Of a DNA stretch of 64,000 nucleotides, positions 43,673 through 56,140 are shown one piece after another. The notes under the pieces were generated by a model, which was not told the DNA's origin, ran no database searches, and saw only the letters and a list, made by a program, of their open reading frames with translations. The translations under genes were made by a program, and so were the position numbers. Each line of letters opens with the position of its first letter. The stretch's first letter is position 1. Source of the DNA: Anaeramoeba flamelloides (Eukaryota > Metamonada > Anaeramoebidae); the NCBI GenBank assembly GCA_027625915.1, contig JANTQA010000072.1, forward strand, positions 3,472,001 through 3,536,000, read 5' to 3'.

Positions 43673-46600
43673 AAATTAACTCCATTATCAAGCGGGAAAT
43701 ATTTAATAAAGTAATAATTAGATCTAACATGAAATATTCAGTTTTCGTTTTTTTTTTCAGAATGATGTAATGAATTATAATTTTTCAAAGTTTATGTAAA
43801 GATATTTATTTCAAGTACCAACAATAAAATTATTCAATTTGAAATTTTAAAAAACTAATTTTTCTCTAGATAGATATTTAAATTTTAATCTCATTAAATT
43901 TACGATAAATTTTTTTTTAACCAAAATAAATTAAATATTCATTAAAATAATTGGTAACACTATTTTACTCAAATTTGCCCAGTCCAAAATCAAAAATTGA
44001 TTTTTTATTTTTAAGAATCAACCGACATATGATTATTTAGAAATAAGAGCAATAAATAATAATCTGATTTTGGTCTTGATTCATTAAAGAAACATATGAA
44101 AAAACCAATAATTTCAAAAAAAAAAAAAAAATGTTAAACAATTTAGGAGAACTTATTATTGAAAAATCTCGTAAATTATACGATTTCTTCACAAAATTAC
44201 AATTTTTGAAAATAAAATTTTTTTAAGAGTAAATGTAGGATTTTTAAAGAAATCAAAAATTCTCATTTTTTTAATCTAGATTTGGAGTTTCAATTTTTTT
44301 TTTTCAAATTGACTTTTTAAAATACAATTTAGGAAGTCAATAAAAAAAGGAAAAAAAAAATGCAAATAAAATTTGAAAAAATTGATCAGATCTAAAAATT
44401 GAATCTTTATATTATGAAAAGACATGGATTAAACTCATAGAATATGTTATATTTTTTCAACATATTTTTTCCTCTTTGACTGGAAATTGGGTTTCAATTT
44501 TGGGAGATGGACTTTGAGATAGAAAAAAAGGGATTTTTAAGGTCTTTTAATGACAAAAATATTAATATAGACTCAATTAACCATTATAAAAATATCCTAA
44601 AATATTTTATTCAAAAAAACGAAGAAATAAACTGGAATTGTTAACAAATTGATTGTGAGATCAAAAATTTCTGAGTTATTTTTTTTTTTCAATCTATTCA
44701 TAAGAGAAAATATTTTTCATTTTAATTTAATTCAAAAAGAAAATTTTTAAGAAAATTCAATAAAATCTCAAATAAAAATCTTTAATTTTGTAAAAAAAAT
44801 GTTCTTAATATTCAAAAAAAGCAAAAAATCTATCGAAAAAAGAGTTTATATATTCTTTTTTATTCTTAATATATTTAGAAAATTATATCAAATTAGGTTA
44901 ATTGTATTTATGCGTGGAATACTATAAGACTAAGAACTTTAAAATACATTTTTTTATTATAATGAAACCTATTCTTAATTTTTAAAATCAGAATCATTTT
45001 TTATTTATTTATTTATTTTAATTTCAATAATATGCTTTTTATTGTTATTTCTTATCACATTTCAACTTCTTTTTACAGCTTTAATTTTTTTTTTGTATTT
45101 TTTAACATAAATATATTCCTCCAAATTGTTATTATTATATAATTTATTATACTATATGAATGTTTGAAAACTATATCTTGCTATTTTTATTATTATTCTC
45201 CACTGAAAAGAAAAAAAAAATAGTAAAAGAGGTAAAAATTTCAAAGTCTGACACTTTTTAAATTTTAATATAGTTCAAAATTTTGGTTCTAATATACCAT
45301 AACTTCTCTTTTGAATCTATAAACAAAGCCGTTTATGTAAGTGTTCCAAATATTGTTTACAATTAACGGGTAAAGTTTAAATATTTTAAAATTGAAAATT
45401 TATTTTTAAAAACACTAGAAGCAATTTCTTAAATAAAAAATTCCAATATTTATTTTGATTATTTTTTGTTAAGGATTGACCTTCTCAATGTATTATTAAT
45501 TAAAACCACAATTATTATCTTTTAATTTTGTTTAAGGTGTTATAATCTCTTATCCAAATATTAATTAGATTTTTTTATAAAAAAAAAAGTATTTTCAATG
45601 TTTTTTTTTTCTTTTTTTCTTTTGTAAATAACCACCTACCATTGAGAAGTAATGAAGAGTGGTATTAATTGAAGGGAAAATACCTCAATTTTACAAATTC
45701 AGATGGAAAAAGGCAATAATAAGTGGGCCTGTTGAAAAAAATAAATGAATTAATATCTTTTTTTTTTTTTGGACTTTTTATAAGTTCTTGGTTCTGATAT
45801 TTTGAAGAAGGGACAAAAAAAGCAAAACTCCAAATTATATCCCTTTCTGAAAAAAAAAAAAAAATATTTTAAACTTTGGATAAAGAATAAAATAGTTTTA
45901 ACTAATATTAAAAGATTGTTTATAGGGCGTATCTTAAGAATTTGTTTAGAACTCCTGCCCCATAGTAATTATTAACCTGAAATTGTTTTTTCCCCTCAAA
46001 GGTAATAGAGTGTTTATTTCCAGAGGAATTAATTAAACCAGATAATAAACCAACCCATTTATCAACTTTAGAGAAAAGGCATATCATTTTTAAAAATAGA
46101 TTATTTTATACCAATTATATTTTCAGTCAAAAGATCTGATCTTTTTTTGTTTATATTTTTTGGATCAAAATAGAAAAATTAAGAAAAATTTAGAAAGAAT
46201 TTTTATTTTGAAGAAATCTCACTTTTAGTAATTAATGAGAGTTTATATGAAAAAATAACCTTTGAAACTTTAATATTATTTTAAAAATAGAATAAAAATA
46301 AATCAAATATTGGATTTCTTGAAGATCTAAAAAAAAAGATTCTTATATTTTATTTTATTTACAAATATTTATAAATATCTCGAAATTTAAAAGATCGGAT
46401 TTTTATTTTTTTTCAAATATCAAGAGTAAACAACTCGAAACTGTTCATATTTAAGAAAGTTATTTCTTACTATTAATTAATTTATTATTATAATTGCTAA
46501 TTAAAATTTGTTCTATCTAATTTAAAATATTAATAAATTGAAAAATAAAACATATTGATATATTTTATTTTTTGGTTATTTTTAAATTATTTAACTAATT

Positions 46601-47226
46601 AAAATTGGGTCATTACCTTTTGATTAACAATAATCAAATTAAAAAATATTTCTTTATATTTTAAGTTCACTTTACTAGGTTTTAAAAAAGTATTTTGGAG
46701 TTTTTTTCTTTTAATTATTTAACTTTTTTTTCGAGATATTTTTTTTTATTCAATTAAAAGAAAAAATTGATTCAAAATCTATTGATAAAGAAAGTATATT
46801 TTTTTCAAGTTTAAAATAATTATTGTAATTGTTTTTGAAATTAATTATTTTTGTTAGGTCTAAATCTTTTTTAGAACTTAGAATCTTTATTTTTAAAGTG
46901 AATTTCTATCCAATTTCCTTCCGACAATAAGATTAATTTCATCTTGATCGAAAATATTTTTTTTTTAAATAATTTTGAAATATGTTGGATTTTGAACTTT
47001 TCAAAAATGAGAAGAATCTACACCAAAAAAATTTAAAAATAAGAATTCATTCAGGAAAATAACTTTAAAACCAAGTTTGGTATAAAAGTACATCGATTTT
47101 TAGTTCATTTTCATAATTTTAAGATGTAGTAAAATTTTAACAAGTTGGCTATGGAATTTATTAGATTATTTTTTTCATAGTTTACTCTTAACTTTAGTGA
47201 TAAGTTTTTACCATTAAAACAAAGTA

Positions 47227-47527
47227 TTTTTTGGTGTCCAATTTTTACCTCCTGAAAATTCTTTTTGAGGTTTGTAAGTAAATTTCCACTAAAACTCAAC
47301 AATCTTCACTTTCAAAATATTGTCCTTAAAGGATACATTTTTCATAATATACATAAAAAAAAAGATCGCAATAAAATTGATAGTTTGAGAATAATAATTG
47401 GTAAAAGAGCTAGTTTTCATCTTTTAAGGAATATGTCCCCTTCATGGAGAGCGTATTTTGTCATTGTGTTATTTTGCAGTCAAGTCTCAAAAAGAATTTT
47501 CAGTAGGTAGAAATTGGACACTAAAAA
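47227..47527. mobile_element. Family F TIR element (TA-flanked), single copy in window
   Basis: The left arm, TTTTTTGGTGTCCAATTTTT followed by ACCTCCTGAAAATTCTTTTTGA, is matched in inverted orientation by TCTCAAAAAGAATTTTCAGT followed by AGGTAGAAATTGGACACTAA. The arms are over 40 bp long with few mismatches. TA occurs at both boundaries (47225-47226 and 47528-47529). The 300-bp unit is non-coding and unlike families A, B and D in sequence. Confidence 0.7.
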
Positions 47528-48040
47528 TACTAATTTCGAAAGTTAAAAAAATTAAAAAAATTTTAAAAATTGATTTTTGGTTAGAAAATTTGTAAAAAAA
47601 TTACTTTAAAGGATTTTCAAGTCCAAGTTCAAATTTTGAAAACATTGCAAACGATCTGTAAAAAAATAATTCTTGAACAAATTTCGGAACTGTTTTGTTT
47701 TTATAGATTTGAAAAGGAAATTATGGAATATTGAAATCAAATTTTGATATATAATTTTGTTAACTTGAAGAAAGGTGTAAAATTGTTGAAAAGTTCACAT
47801 TTTTTGAAAAAGAAAATCTAAATGGGTAAAATTAATTGAGATTATAGAACTCTTTCAAGAGTGTTTTTATTAATAATTTCATTGTTTTCACATAAACATC
47901 TAGTTGGTAACAATTTGTTTAACAAATAATCTTCAAAGGTTGTGGCATATGATTCTGATTTCGCAGAATATCATAAATAGTTTTTCGCAACTTTCTGCGG
48001 TTGGGAATCTTTTCATTTTTTATCAAACATAATATTTCCA

Positions 48041-48438
48041 ATGAAAATTAAATTGGTTTTTTGTCTTATCCTTTTATTCACAACTTGTCTTTGTGAAGAC
48101 GAACCATGTTTTGATGATGGTAATTGTAAAGAGTCAGGTTTACCAAGGTGTAACACCGAAAAAGAAATTTGTGTTAAATGTGTTGAGCCTTCTGATTGCT
48201 CACTCGATCAATATTGTGACACAAGTGAAAATCTGTGTGTAGAATATAGCGACGATGAAAAACTTGGTAGTTTTTGTAATTCGCATTTTTGTTCCGAACA
48301 AGAAGAAAAGGTCGTTTGTGGGAAATGTGAAGAAGACAACAATATAATTTGGGAAGGGCAATGTGTTAATTTTAAATGCGAACAATGCAACACAAAATAT
48401 CCTGATTTGGGATTAGTGTAAGTTTTCTTTTCACTCTC

Positions 48439-48469
<31 letters not shown>

Positions 48470-48965
48470 ATTTTCTTTTTTTGTTCCTTGAATGTTTTTT
48501 GAAATTTTGTTACCGATCAACGAATTCCTTAAGGCTCAGATACTCGACACAAAAACAACAAAGATTTTTTTGTTTTTTTTTTACAAATCAAGAACAGAAA
48601 ACGAAAAAACACAAATTCACAAAGAGTCAACTTTTGAATCTTTTCCCATTTCTATTTTGAGTTTTCTTTCCAATAATGTTTTGGAACATTCTCTTCTTTT
48701 CGTTAATTCCTTCTATTTTTTTTAATTTATTTTATTTGTTTTTTTTATCAAAACCAATATACCCTAAAGATCACAACACCCAAATTCTATATGCGCTCCA
48801 AAGGGGGTTAGTGGATACGCTGGAAAACTAATTAAATATCAAACTAATGGTGATGGATCTCTTGGCTATATTTATCAAGATGTTTATTCTTTAACTTTCC
48901 TGTTTTATGGTATGATGGCCTTTTCTTATGTTATAGCACAAATCTTTTTATTGACTAAACTTTAA
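48041..48965 (+). CDS. Small cysteine-rich type I membrane protein, 190 residues, two exons
   Basis: Coding sequence join(48041..48417,48770..48965), TAA stop. The intron is 352 nt, donor GTAAGT, acceptor CTAAAG, phase 2. Residues 1-18 (MKIKLVFCLILLFTTCLC) are a signal peptide. The ectodomain (19 to about 164) has 16 cysteines, an even number suited to disulfides, in patterns such as C-x5-C-x7-C-x6-C-x2-C and DCSLDQYCDTSENLC, reminiscent of Dickkopf-type or EGF-like cysteine-rich modules. Residues 166-187 (SLTFLFYGMMAFSYVIAQIF) are a transmembrane helix next to a three-residue tail. The acidic ectodomain and lack of a cytoplasmic domain suggest a surface or endomembrane lumen protein. Function unknown. 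Exon 2 is supported by frame, the membrane helix and the even Cys count. Confidence 0.82.
48439..48469 (+). repeat. (CTTT)n microsatellite inside an intron
   Basis: About seven tandem CTTT units just downstream of the donor of the cysteine-rich protein gene. It may also serve as pyrimidine-rich intron sequence. Confidence 0.85.
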
Positions 48966-50257
48966 GTGAAAAATTACTATATTTTAAAAGGAACAAACCC
49001 TCCTTTTTTCATTCTTTGATTTTTCTTTTTCAAATTAGACCAAGGTATCTTTTGAATTTTGGGTTTTTTTTTTTAGTCGATTAGAATACTAAAAATAAAG
49101 TAATGCAAATTTTTAAACCTTATAATTTTTGATATTTTTTATCTTTACAAAACCAAAACTCGTTACAACAGATTTAAAACTGATAGACTAAAGAATTTAT
49201 TGATTGCTGTTCAAATCTAATTATATTAATTAAAATTTTATCTCAAAGTTCAATAAGGAGGCTTAATTAAATCCCTAAAAATACCATTCTAATTGGTTTT
49301 GGAAAGATCTTTCGGTTTTTCGGCTCACAAATAATTTGGGATTTAATTTGTGAATTTGAAATAAAAATTATCATTTCTTTATTGAAAAATAATAGTTAAT
49401 AATTTTGGCGATATTTCTATGCTTTTAAAATTTGATAAATTGATTTTTTTCGTATTTTTGAAGAGTTTCTTGATTAATTCATCAGTGTGAAAGGCTTTAA
49501 GAGTTTTTAATGGTTTTGAGAGAAAAAAATAAAAAGATTATTTTTTGATTGAATGTATTTAATTACTTAAACTATTAAAAATCCAAAATTTTGAAATCTA
49601 TCAATACCAAACACTTTTAATAATTTGCTCACAATCCAATTTTAACCACCAAGGTTTGGTGAAATTTTTAATCCTTAAAACATGAGACACAGGTTTGGTT
49701 ACCGTCTTAATTAATTGTTTTTTTTTCATAATCCTTGCCAAAATTCCCTAACATACCATCTAAACACCAAAAACCTACTCTAACATACTCGAACCTAAAA
49801 AAAAACTGAAAATAAAATTTGGATTTTATGTAGAACAAATCAGTTTGATTTAACTGTCTTATTTTGGTATATCTAAGGCGGTTATATTTTAAAAATCAAA
49901 GTTATCATATGATAATTTTCCCAGAGAATTATTTTAAAATAAAATAATTTTGACTTCTCTTATTTAAATTAACAAGAAAGTACATTTTTATAACTTTCAA
50001 GTGTCCTCTCGTTGTAACTGGAATCCTAGGTTCCAAACTATTTCTTTATTCAAATACATGGTTAAACTGGTAGAATGAAAGGAAATTTGACAAGAACAAT
50101 TGGATAATGTATTTAGAAAAGAATTAAAAAAATTGAAATCAAACAATTTTATAAATTGATCAAGAAAAAATGAAAAAAAATAATTTGTTTATTGATCTTT
50201 TTGGAAACTTTAGGGCTTAATTTTTTACAATAAGACGCTTTTATAATATTGAAAAAA

Positions 50258-50655
50258 ATACCTAACATGAAAATAATCCCTGACAAGATTTTTAAATTGT
50301 TAATATTAGGGAAATTATTGTGTAATTGCTAAATATTTTTTTTAATTTAAAATCAAATCCGTTATTTTTAAGAATCAAACTTTGAAAAATATAACTACAC
50401 ACTTATTAGAATGATCATTAATTAAATTAGTTTTGTTCTGAACACCATCCAATCAATCAAAAAACAAGAATAAAAATTATCACTTTCCAAACTCTTACAA
50501 ACATCTATAAAACTCTATATTTTTTCAAAATAAGTATATCTACTTTTGTTATCAAACAATAAAATGAGTATTATATATACAACACACTATAATTTACCAT
50601 AGGAATGTTATTTCAACAGTTCATAAAAAATTTGGTTAGTTATAAAAATGTTATC
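50258..50655. mobile_element. Family E element, copy E2
   Basis: Collinear with 4186-4560. Shared blocks include AAGATTTTTAAATTGTTAAT, AGAATGATCATTAATTAAAT, AACAAGAATAAAAATTATCA, TTTCCAAACTCTTACAAACA and AAAAATTTGGTTAGTTATAA. The right terminal repeat seen in E1 is not evident. Non-coding. Confidence 0.5.
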
Positions 50656-51290
50656 ATTTTATTCTGTGCTAGACTGAAAAATGACAAAAAATAAAATATC
50701 TACATGGATGATTTGATTAGCTTATACTTTAGATAAACTTCTTGCCACTTTGTTACTCTTTCAATTTTGACTATTTTCAAATTGTGAATTGTTATTTTTT
50801 GTTATTCAAAATATCTTTTTCAATTGATAGTGAGAGTTTCTAATTATTAAAATTAGAAGAGTTGCGGGATAAATCAGATTAGTAAATTTTATGTAGATCA
50901 AGTATAATAGCTTATACGAATTTTCGAAAAAAGTGAAAATGAAAAGAGTCTTTTAATTATCTGACTTATCTAATTAGAATGTTTTTAACAAACAATAATA
51001 ATAAAAAATAAAAGAACCAGTTAAAAAATTTCTAGATCAAACTGATCAATTTGTTTGAGTTTGGCAATTTAAATATGATTTTGAGAAATTCTGTAAGAGT
51101 GAAAATTTTTCAAAATATGAAAAAAATTCTTAGAATTTTTTATATTTTTTTTTTTATTTTTTTTCCATAATAAAATCCTCAATACATTTTTTGTTTTTTG
51201 TTTGTTTTTGTATTTTATTTTAATTGTGTGTATTTAATCACCAGTTTCAAATAAGAGCTCATACAATGTTGTTCATTACTCAAAAAATAG

Positions 51291-51349
51291 CTGATTATAA
51301 TTCCCAATTTGTGATATTTAAAATATCACATATCGAGAATTATAATTAG
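51291..51349. repeat. Short perfect-centre foldback
   Basis: CTGATTATAATTCCCAATTT plus GTGATATTT at 51291-51319 is followed, almost without a loop, by its inverted copy ending GAATTATAATTAG at 51349. The arms of 29 bases have about four mismatches. It could be a minimal MITE or a fork-stalling cruciform site. Confidence 0.7.
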
Positions 51350-51719
51350 TATATTTTTATGAATTCACAAAATTAAACCAGTTATTTTATAAATTTTTAT
51401 TTTTTTCAAAGTTACTTTTTCAATACAAACCAAAAAATTATTCTTTCTTCTTCAAAAGAAATATTTTTTTTTTGAAATAATTTAGAAATCACTAATATGA
51501 AGATATACAATTAAAAACTTCAAGTTAGAGAAAATATTACTTCAATTTCCTTTCGTCTGGTTAATTGAGTTTGTTAATAATATAACCAATATTTCAGTTC
51601 TTAACAATATTGGGGATTTTGTATTTATTATTTTTAATTTTATTACGAATTTTAAAAGTATCTAGTAGAGAAATAATGAACTATTTTATTTTTATATTTA
51701 TTTTAAGCTAGATGTTTAG

Positions 51720-52170
51720 AATTCCTTTTATTTGTGGCTATTTTTTTTTTAATTTGAGAAATAAAAAGAAAATTTAATCATTTTTTTTTTTCTTAAATTA
51801 AAAAAAACCGCCATTAGCTTTACAAGAATTTAAAAGAATTGAGTAAAATCTTTGATTTTTCTCTATTATTTAGAACTATGGAAAACCTTCGTTAGGTTTT
51901 CGGGCGTTTTCTGTTTATTTGTGAAGTGTTCTAGGTTTTTTTTTGAGGTTTTCTATTTTATTTCGAAAATCTATTGATTTTCGTTAGGTTTTTTTTAATT
52001 TTTGAAATACACCGAAAATTTAAAATTTTCTGTTTATTTCAAAAAGTAAAAAAAGCTCAGAACACTTCACAAATAAATAGAAAACTCAAAAAAACCTAAC
52101 TAAAATCAATAAATTTTCCAAACAAAACAGAAAATCTCAAGAAAACCTAGACACTTGACGGCACTCTATG
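51720..52170. repeat. Family C composite foldback array
   Basis: Units such as CGTTAGGTTTTTTTTAATTT, AGAATTTAAAAGAATTGAGT and CTCAAAAAAACCTAACTAAA, in both orientations, end in CCTAGACACTTGACGGCACT. Same building blocks as the arrays at 35395, 42340 and 56540. Confidence 0.6.
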
Positions 52171-53589
52171 ACAATCCACGAATTTCTAAATTGTTATTTT
52201 AAAAATTTTTTTAACATATTAAAATTAATTTTTTTACTCACTAATGCGAATAAATATGATGAATCCATTTTTATTAATAATATCAAAATAGTAATTATAT
52301 TATTTTTTAATAAATTAGATATATTAATTTTTTTTAAAATCCAGATATCCAGAATTGAAGATTATCCTCAAAAGACTAGGCAGTTCCAGAGAAAATGATC
52401 CAAATCTTTAAAAATATGTATTTTTTTTTTTTTTTTGACTTTTTACATAATTTACAGTATTTTGATTTGTCCCTGTTTATAACTACAGAATATCTATATA
52501 AATAATTTGTAAAATTCAATAGTTGTAAAATTGGTGTACACTGCTTCAATTTCAAATATTTTTTGTAGTTTTTTTTTCCAGAATCTAAAGAATATATACA
52601 AATCAGAGATTTTTTCTAACCGTTTGAAGTTCTGAAAACCTAGGCACTTGATGACACAACTTTTTATTAATATTATTTTGAAAAAAGATTATTTTTTAAT
52701 ATTTTTGAACTAAAAACCAGAATTTTTTCAAAACATGGGCTGAATAGGGTAATATTTTTATAATTTTTTTTAATAATACAACCAAAGCATATCAAGAGAC
52801 AATTTAATTATTTTTTATGGGGTTGTTCATTCTATAAAGAAAAACGAATAATTTAGATTTAAAATTTAATACAAATTAACAAAACCAATGATATCCTTGA
52901 TATTATTCAAAATAAAGACACATTATTTATCTTCCAATAAGTAATGATATAAAGAAAATTAACATTCTTTATTTAAAATTTGAAACTAAAATTTAGAAAT
53001 TATAGTGGTGCCCATATGTGTCTAGCATTTTCTTAATTTCCAAAAGAATTGAGTATAGAAAAAAAATTGTTTTTAAATTCTCAAATTAAAAAAATGCTAA
53101 CATCTGTTTTCGAGGATTCAAAAGAATTGTACAAAATCTTTAATTTTACCTTATTGTTTTAAATTCTGAAAAACCTAATTATTGAAATAAGAAATTAATT
53201 TGTGCCCAATAAAAGAAAAAAAGAAAACAAAGTATCTTTTATTTAAAATAAATTATTATCATTTTGAGAACCAGATCATAAAAAATAATAAGTTATAGAC
53301 TCAAAAAAATTTAAAAGAATAACAAACCAAATACACACATTTTTCAGAACTCAAAATTTAAGTAAATAATGTATAAAAATGTAAAAAAACAAATTTAACA
53401 TTAAAAAAAAAAAAATTGATGAGAAAATTTTTAGAAAAAGTTTAAATTGTTGTGATCAATAAATTTTTTAATATTTTTATTTTTTTGAATTGTCAGAACG
53501 TTACTTGGGGGTGACAAGATTTGTATTTTGTTAATGCAAATATTTATTTTTGACAATATCATGCTTTATATAAATTTCTTGCAAGATTA

Positions 53590-53763
53590 ATGGTATTTGA
53601 ATTCTAAATAGGAAAGAATTTTCACTTCCCTTTCCATTATATTTTTTTTAAAAAAATACAGTTCTCACAGAAGTTGGTTGCAATTTGAGGCTCTCGATCT
53701 ATATTCTCAAAGTGAAATTGAAAATGAATTGAAAAAAAATCCCATTTATAATTCAAATACCAG
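53590..53763. mobile_element. Family B MITE, copy B4
   Basis: About 174 bp, starting ATGGTATTTGAATTCTAAAT and ending ATTCAAATACCAG, then TA. The centre is CAGTTCTCACAGAAGTTGGT. It is distant from the cluster at 5.1-6.1 kb, so the family is dispersed. Confidence 0.75.
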
Positions 53764-56140
53764 TATACAAAAAATACAATAATTAATACTAGAATCTTTC
53801 CTCATTTTTGTTTGGTTAGATTAAAACAATTCTATTTTGGGTTTGCAAAAGAATTATTTGATCTACATCATTGTTCCATTAAGAAGTTTACCACAAAAAC
53901 TTCCATTACGACATTATCTTATGAAAAGATTTTCGTAGAAGAATTTTTGAAACTTTTTTCCTATTTGATAAATATACAAGAATTAATTTAAAATTCAAAA
54001 GGGAAAATACCAATCTTTTATAATTCATTTATTTTTTTTTTAATTGATAATTAGGTAATAATATCGAAATGTGAATCTGGAATATTGATTTATCTTAATT
54101 TCATTTGGGTAATTATACAAAATTCTTGTAAAAACCATTTTAAAAAAAAATCTCTACATTTTAGATCGTATTTGTATCATAGATAGTACTTTAAATTCTG
54201 AAAAAGATTTTTGTTTTGATAATTTACATGTCAAAAAATTTAATCAATGTGGCCAATCAGAGTATACAATTAATGTAGGGAGGGGGGTTAAATCACAAAA
54301 TTTCATCTCAAATTGGCTAGATCATATCTTGGGTTTTTTTTATTGTTTGATGAGAATAGTTTTTTAAAAAAAAAAATTGTTTTTTTTTTTTTTAAAATTA
54401 TTTAAGAGAGGGGAAGTTAAAACATATCGTTTACCAGAAAATCTAAATTTCTATTTGGGAATTTAAAAAAATCTCAAAAATAAATCTATTATTTACAAAA
54501 AAAATAATTATTGTAACAATATTCAAGAGTTGAAAAAACTAATTTTACAACTAAGATCTTAAAGTTTAAAAAAAAATCTGTTGTTGAAATGTTTTGAATT
54601 TGAAGGGCCGTTATTGTGGTGTGATTGGAAAAATCTCTCTTCAATTTGTGATATACCAAAAAAAAAAAAAAAAATTCTAAATTAAATTTTTCCACAAAAC
54701 ATAATTCCTCATACCTTATATAATTTAAAGGTTGTTAGAAAAGAGGCGATTGGTATATTTCAAAATACAATGTTTTGGTTTTTGAAGGAATCAGTTAGAC
54801 TTTGTACACTTTTTTGAAAAGCAAATTTTTTCTACAAAAGCAGAAAAAAACTTGAAGGATGTTCAAAAAGAGAGCTTAAAACTTGTTGCTAAATAATTTT
54901 TAATAGTTTCATGATTTTTGGTTTCTCATTGTGATTATTTTCTTTAAGAGAACAACTGAGAAAAAAGATATTATTCAACTACAAACCCAAAAATCTTTTT
55001 TCAAAAAAAATGATTGCATTAAAAAAAATTCCAAACACATGTTAGATTTGTTTTTGGCATTTTTTTTCTACATCAAAATACAAAAAAAAAAAATGAGTTG
55101 TCTAAACCTGTCCAAAAAAAGTGGTTAAATGTGAAAGTGCTATTTCAGAATGGCCGATAAGTAGCAAATCAATACACATAATAAAATTTTTGATAAAATG
55201 AAAAAGAATAATAGAGACACAAAAACTTTTAGAACGTGACTTTTTTTCGGCAAATTAGTTTTTAATAATCCCATAAAAAGATAACAATTTCTCATTTGAC
55301 CCAGATCTCTTGGATTTACTATTAATTTCAAAATGTTGATATCATTTTAAAAGTCAACTTACCTGAAAAGAAGCCAACCCATTTTTGAACAATTAAGGAT
55401 TTTGTATCTTCTTAGAATCCTATTGGAGCAACTTTTGAATTATCTAAAATTACAAAAAAGTAAAAATTCTTGAAAATTTCCTTTTTCAACAAAATATCAG
55501 CAAATCCAAAAATCCTTTTGTTTTTTCAAAACTGAATCAACCTCACACAGAAGTGGTTTTGAATATTTGGTCGGTGTCTTGGCATCTTGAATCTGAATTA
55601 TCTAAATAACTTGAAAAAAAAAATCAAACCAATTACCCAAAACTCTTCCAAACTTTTAAATAACTTGATAATATTTAGTAAGGTATCCAAAATTTCCTTG
55701 AATCACAACCGAATTGAGGTCATCAAAAATAGACTTCAATTTCTGTTTACAATAACAGAACAAAAAATTAAATAATCTATTTTTCCTAAATATTTCTCCT
55801 CTCAAAAAAACAAAAAAAATATTTAATGATGTGAGTACCTTTGAAATGGGAACTGATCATAATCTGAATTCAAATTTTCCCAAAATATAAATGACTGAAA
55901 AGGAAATGAAGAATGTTTTTTCCCATTAAATAATAAAAGATCGTGACACAATAGTCCCCCATTTCATTTACTAGAGATTGTAAAAGGAATTTTATAGGTA
56001 TGGTATTTTGGAATAAATATATCTATTGAGCAAATAGAAATTTTATTTTTTTTTAAAAACTTATTGGTTTTTTTTTTATAGCTGTTTTTTGAAAATCAAA
56101 ACGATTTTTTTCTGAAGAGGAAGATTTAGTTTGATTTAAA

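Larger units (their letters stand above)
41431..48040. other. Gene-free AT-rich spacer with repeats
   Basis: No supported gene in 6.6 kb. It contains family C arrays (42340-43010), two adjacent family A copies (43082 and 43474) and the family F TIR element (47227). The two overlapping frames at 47111-47302 and 47265-47510 lie on and across the family F arms and read as chance. The tract 45640-46080 is slightly less AT-rich but shows nothing recognisable. Confidence 0.6.
48966..56140. other. Gene-free AT-rich spacer
   Basis: No supported gene in 7.2 kb. It includes the second family E copy (50258), a foldback at 51291, family C arrays (51720-52170, with further units near 52620 and 53030-53180) and family B copy B4 (53590). 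Small frames around 54489-55775 have only low-complexity peptides. Confidence 0.6.

Noticed and set aside
47111-47510. Two opposite-strand frames over the family F element
   Set aside because: They cross the inverted arms of a non-coding element and show no protein features.
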